Below, piece by piece: positions 59,732 to 64,000 of a stretch of DNA of 64,000 nt. Below the pieces are notes generated by a model. The model was not told where the DNA came from. It was given only the letters and a program-made list of their open reading frames with translations, and did not search any database. This DNA is from Sitta carolinensis (Eukaryota; Chordata; Aves; Passeriformes; Sittidae), in NCBI GenBank assembly GCA_032173965.1, contig CM063284.1, positions 60,882,863 to 60,946,862 of the forward strand, in the 5' to 3' direction. Every line of letters starts with the position of its first letter. Positions within the stretch are counted from its first letter, which is position 1. A program made the translations under genes and the position numbers.

Positions 59732-61890
59732 TCATATATACTTCCACATACAATACACACCCATAAATTTACATCAGTGAAATGTGTGAGGAAAGATTAG
59801 GGAGAAGAGACAGTAACATCACTTAACATTGCCTCCCACTCACTTTCTAACAGTTACTTTTGACTCTGTCAAGCCTCATTCCCATCTCTACTTGGTTTTA
59901 TTTTACCTCATTTTATAAATGTAGAGTAAAATAATATTATACTTTTCTAAAAAGAGTTCTTCTCCTCAAGCCATAAAATTTCTATTGATACTTTCATTGT
60001 AAAACATTACCACTTCCAAGAATTGTTGCCAGAATTTATAACTTTATAACCATATATTTTGTTCATCTGGTTGTTGCTTTCTGCTTCTCCTCAAGTTTGA
60101 ACTCAAATTTTCTAATGTTACAATTTCTTTTTGTTTTACATCTGAACCTCTAAGTATTATTTTAGTGGACATAATTTATTCCCTTCTGCCCTTGTGTGAG
60201 GTTTACAACATTACCTAATTATACACAAGTTCTGTATATTTATTTTCATCTTCAGGCCCCCAAGCTGAGGTTCTGCAGATGAGTATTTACAACCACAACT
60301 GAAGCCTGTAGAAATTGTCTTGTTAATACAATACATTACATCCCAAACTAAATACCGTAAATAGGTGGAGACCGAACAAATGACCACATTATTGAGGAAC
60401 AATTTTATTGCTTGTCACATTTGTATTTGTGCCCAAAACCTTATAAAGGTTCTTCTAACTTAACTGTGTTTGCAATATCATAAATGGTGCAATTTAGGTC
60501 ATTATTTGGGACACAGAAGTAACTGGGTACCTATTTCTGTTGATCTATAAACCTTAATGTTTCGATTACCTTAACAAATGTTTGCAGCCATCTCATCTGC
60601 TACTGTACTAACCAAGCAATATTCATGACAAAACCACAGCCTCCTGACAGGGGCATGGAAAAAAAAATGAAAGCAATGTAACAGCGGAGCTTAGGAAAGA
60701 AGGTGAGAAGCTTGATTATTATCAGAAATGAAGACAGAGTCCAAAGAACAAACAGAAGAAAAGCAAATTTATTCAAACACCCTAAAATTAGACCTACTTC
60801 AACTCATGTACTAAGTCCTTGCTTACATTCGACTGCCTTCAGCATGACAGAAGCACATACTGTCATGGTCTTTGCTGAGAAAGACCCTTTCCTTAGTCAG
60901 AGCCGCAGGGGTTATTCTGACCTAACAACACAAAAGCCTCAGATGCATGTTATTAATTTGTGAACTGCAGATATGCTTAACTGTATACAAATTGCAAAAA
61001 ACTTTGAGGAGCTCTAACAATAATTATGGCCAACAGGCTGCATATTTTCTGGTCTTACATACAACCCCAAAAAGTAATTTGAAAATGTCTCTGCACTCAA
61101 TTGCCATTTAAAAGTTGAGTCTATCCCTCTGACTCTGACAACCATTTCTAGATTCGGCTTTGGAATATTTGTTTTTGCTCATCATTAGCATCCCATCCTG
61201 TGCTTTCAAGCATTTCAAAATATCTCAAAATAAAACCTGTCAACAGTGAAACATGATCTATGAAAACATGACTCGAGACTAGAAAATCTTGCTGTTCTTC
61301 AGATTTGGACCAACAAACAGGCTGTGCACCACTGATATTTTTAAGTATTTACAATGTTAAATATTTAGCAATATTGTTAAAGACATTTTAACCAATCTAA
61401 CAGTTTACTGTTAAGTTTAACAATAAATGAAGTTGACACCCATGCTATCAGCCCATATACATTTTATGAAGGTTAATGAAGGCCAACCCTCCCCCAGTTT
61501 AGCTGAGAGGAATTCCTTCTGTAAACACAAATTCTTTTTACCTCTGTGCATGCCAAAATAATCTTCACCTGTAAGCTTACAGTTGCACTAACAAGGCTTA
61601 TGACCGCTGCTAATGAACCTTCTCTGGATAAGCCTGAACAAGACTAAGAATGAAATGAAAACAACATAAATCACCTTAGTGTATCCATTTCTTTATTCAT
61701 TTCTAGTGCCGATGATTGTCTAATTGCCACAAATCCTAAACTACATCTTTATGCTCTCAACCTACAGAGGATTATGTCCATGAAAACAGGGGTGGGTATT
61801 TTTACCCCTAAACTATGCCTTCTTAATCCAACTATCTTCACCCCATTACCAAAATTAAAAATTTTGGTACACAAAAATTTAAATAACAAA
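59730..61890. other. Intergenic AT-rich sequence
   Basis: No gene or repeat recognised. Confidence 0.5.
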
Positions 61891-61892
61891 TA

Positions 61893-61920
61893 TAAATAAA
61901 TAAATAAATAAATAAATAAA
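61893..61920 (+). repeat. (TAAA)n tetranucleotide repeat
   Basis: About 7 AAAT/TAAA units within an A/T-rich stretch of about 80 bp. Confidence 0.93.
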
Positions 61921-61924
61921 ATAA

Positions 61925-64000
61925 TATAAAAATTAATAAATCGTATTTCTGGATGTACTTCTCCAACAAAGAATACTCAATTAACCTGCTGCCTTTGCCC
62001 TTTTTAAATAAACAAAAAACTTCTTTAGACTTGAATGGATTTGAATTTCACATACAGTACCAAGACATCCTGATATGTGTAAAGCTGCAGCCTTTTCATT
62101 TATTCTGAGAGTGACTGCAAAGCTGCTGATGCACTGTGTGCAAACCCAATTTCTCTTGAGAGAAAAATATTACCTTTCTTCAACCTTTTGGACAAGAAAG
62201 GACACTTGCCTGCAACATGAAAATATTTTCCAAATATTAAATTCTTGACAGAGTTACCAGTCAGACAGGAGACAGACTAGTCTCGAAAGGACTAACAATG
62301 ATTCATTCTTTTCTTTCCTAGAATTACATTTTTAAAGCACTTAAAACCCAAAATCAACCGAAACCAAAACACCAAAAAAACCCACAAACAACAAAAAAAC
62401 CCCCTGTCCTGAAAAGAAAACAAAACCAATCCCCTGCTATTTTTAAACAAATGGGGAGAATCAGAGACATGTTTGCATTTGCTGTGTGTACAACAGGCCA
62501 TCCTGCAGATCAGCTCTCAGCTGGACCACAGTCCCCTAACAGCAATTCCTTTTGTTAGGATAACCAAAATGAAATGAGTACTTCTGTTGCAGAGTCTGGC
62601 CATAAGCTACAATCACTAACTGCTGAACTTCTACATACATGCAGGTATCATGGATTTTTTTTAACCTGTGCTTTCTTAGTGGCCCTTGCTCAACGAGTGA
62701 CACCTTCTCAGCCCCAAAGAGTTCTAATTCCCTGTCCCAGCTTCCTGTGCTAGAAAAATGAAAACAAAGGTTTTCCTCTTAAAAAAAAGTAGCAATACCA
62801 CATACCTCCCTCTCCAAAAGAGGAGAAGAATGTCATGCTTAGTCCTCACTCAGGTTAAACCATGACACATGCTGGTAAACAAATTAAATCCAAAACAACA
62901 ACTACTGCTGTTTTCTTGCATTATTTCTTTAAACTTGACAAGATTTCTGATTAAAAATCATTTCTTTTTTTTTTTTTCTTTTTCCAGGGGAAATCTCTGT
63001 TCCCATGGATTATGGTTACATTTGAAAGGAAAACCATCCCTCAACAACATGCATCATCCATGCTAACATGAAGTAGTGCCTTACTTCCAGGTCAGTGGGG
63101 CTGGCAATTACAACTCAGATAATAAAAAACTGTAGGTAACTGCGGATGTGGGAAGTACAGTACTGTGACTCAAACAAACACAGACAGCTGAATATATTTC
63201 TTCTTGGCCCACATGCTGAAGATTTTAGCAAAGAATTATTCGAACATTGCTTTTTTGAAATGAACAGCCTCATGCACATCTGCTGGAGGTAGAAATTAGA
63301 GGTTTTCATTTCTCACCCTGTAGAAGACCACAATTCTCACTGAAAAAATTCTAGCATGCATTAAAGAGAAAAAAAAGTGACAAATCCTAACAAAAATTTT
63401 CTCTAAGACACCTAAAATAGGAAAATAACCATCTTACCATTTCTTTGAAAAAAGGTGAAACAAGAAATAATCTAATGCATTTGTATAAATATTTTTCCTC
63501 TAATCTTTATTTACAGACAATTCTATTCACAGATCACTAAATCGTTACATCAGAGGATTAAGGTTGGTGGAGTGTGAATTCATCCACATTTCAAGTGTTC
63601 TCTTTCCTTTAAGATAAAGCTTTCTTCTGAATATGCAGAGTTTTTAAGCACACTTGAGAAACAGTCATTGTTTTAATGACTGAGCTTTTAAATTATTGAT
63701 TAAGTCCACACAGACACTCAAGATTAACTGCAGTTTGATTCTGTCTACTTTTACAAATGTAGGAAAGGGCATCTGCAAAACATGAGTATAACTCAAGGAA
63801 TACAAGTTTGCACAGCTACAAAAGAAAGAGGCAACCAGAACAAGATAAGAAGTGATTAAGTTAAAGATGAAAATGTTTCAGGAAAACGGAAAGGACAAGC
63901 ATTCTCTGCTTGGAAAACAGAGCCAGAAGGACATGGTGCAGAAATAAAAACACTGTATTGTTTGCACAACACTGTGAAATCCTTCCACAACAGCATACTT
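61925..64000. other. Intergenic AT-rich sequence at right edge
   Basis: A T-run with CTTTTTCCAGG near 62965-62988 resembles a splice acceptor, but no matching exon or frame was recognised. No repeat recognised. Confidence 0.5.

Noticed and set aside
62965..63064. Splice-acceptor-like T-run followed by CCAGG and an open frame
   Set aside because: No donor partner, no recognised exon and no frame support; T-runs of this kind are common in this DNA.
1..64000. CRISPR arrays, operons, prokaryotic features, tRNA and rRNA genes
   Set aside because: The DNA is vertebrate nuclear. No regular spaced repeats, tRNA A/B boxes or rRNA segments were noticed on reading.

Overview
This window is eukaryotic nuclear DNA from a bird. 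Two things show it. First, it holds one complete prolactin gene (PRL, plus strand, five coding exons between 4850 and 10962) whose 229-codon product is avian in length, cysteine layout and sequence. Second, the repeats are those of bird genomes: CR1 non-LTR retrotransposon fragments in both orientations, a probable avian endogenous-retrovirus LTR, and simple repeats. The hormone differs from the chicken protein at several positions, so the species is probably not a chicken-type galliform. The species itself cannot be named from the sequence.

Layout: 1-4600 is the 5' flank of PRL, with a CR1 3' end and an oppositely oriented CR1 fragment whose reverse-transcriptase core is deleted. 4600-4850 is the PRL proximal promoter (A30 homopolymer, Pit-1/POU-like sites, TATA box). 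4850-11228 is PRL, from start codon to poly(A) signal. Intron 1 carries a 310-bp homopurine tract and intron 4 a TA microsatellite. From about 11.25 kb to the end I find no convincing protein-coding gene. The open frames there are short, lack recognisable domains, or run through repeats.

The downstream 53 kb is AT-rich gene desert with CR1 copies (13.4, 18.8-19.6, 30.0-30.7, 54.7 and 58.7 kb), an LTR-like unit (15.0-16.2 kb), two MIR-like ancient SINE fragments (39.5 and 39.9 kb) and several microsatellites. The stretch from about 48.9 to 54.3 kb differs in base composition: more CpG, dense homeodomain and E-box-like motifs, and one possible CCAAT box/exon/splice-donor arrangement at 52.26-52.41 kb. 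From mammalian gene order (PRL transcribed toward the CASC15/NBAT1-SOX4 side) I infer that this may be a conserved regulatory or lncRNA-promoter block. Only alignment and RNA data can show that.

I find no undescribed coding system. The points most worth a second look are the 48.9-54.3 kb block, the homopolymer beside the PRL promoter, the homopurine tract in intron 1, the LTR-like element, and the MIR-like pair.
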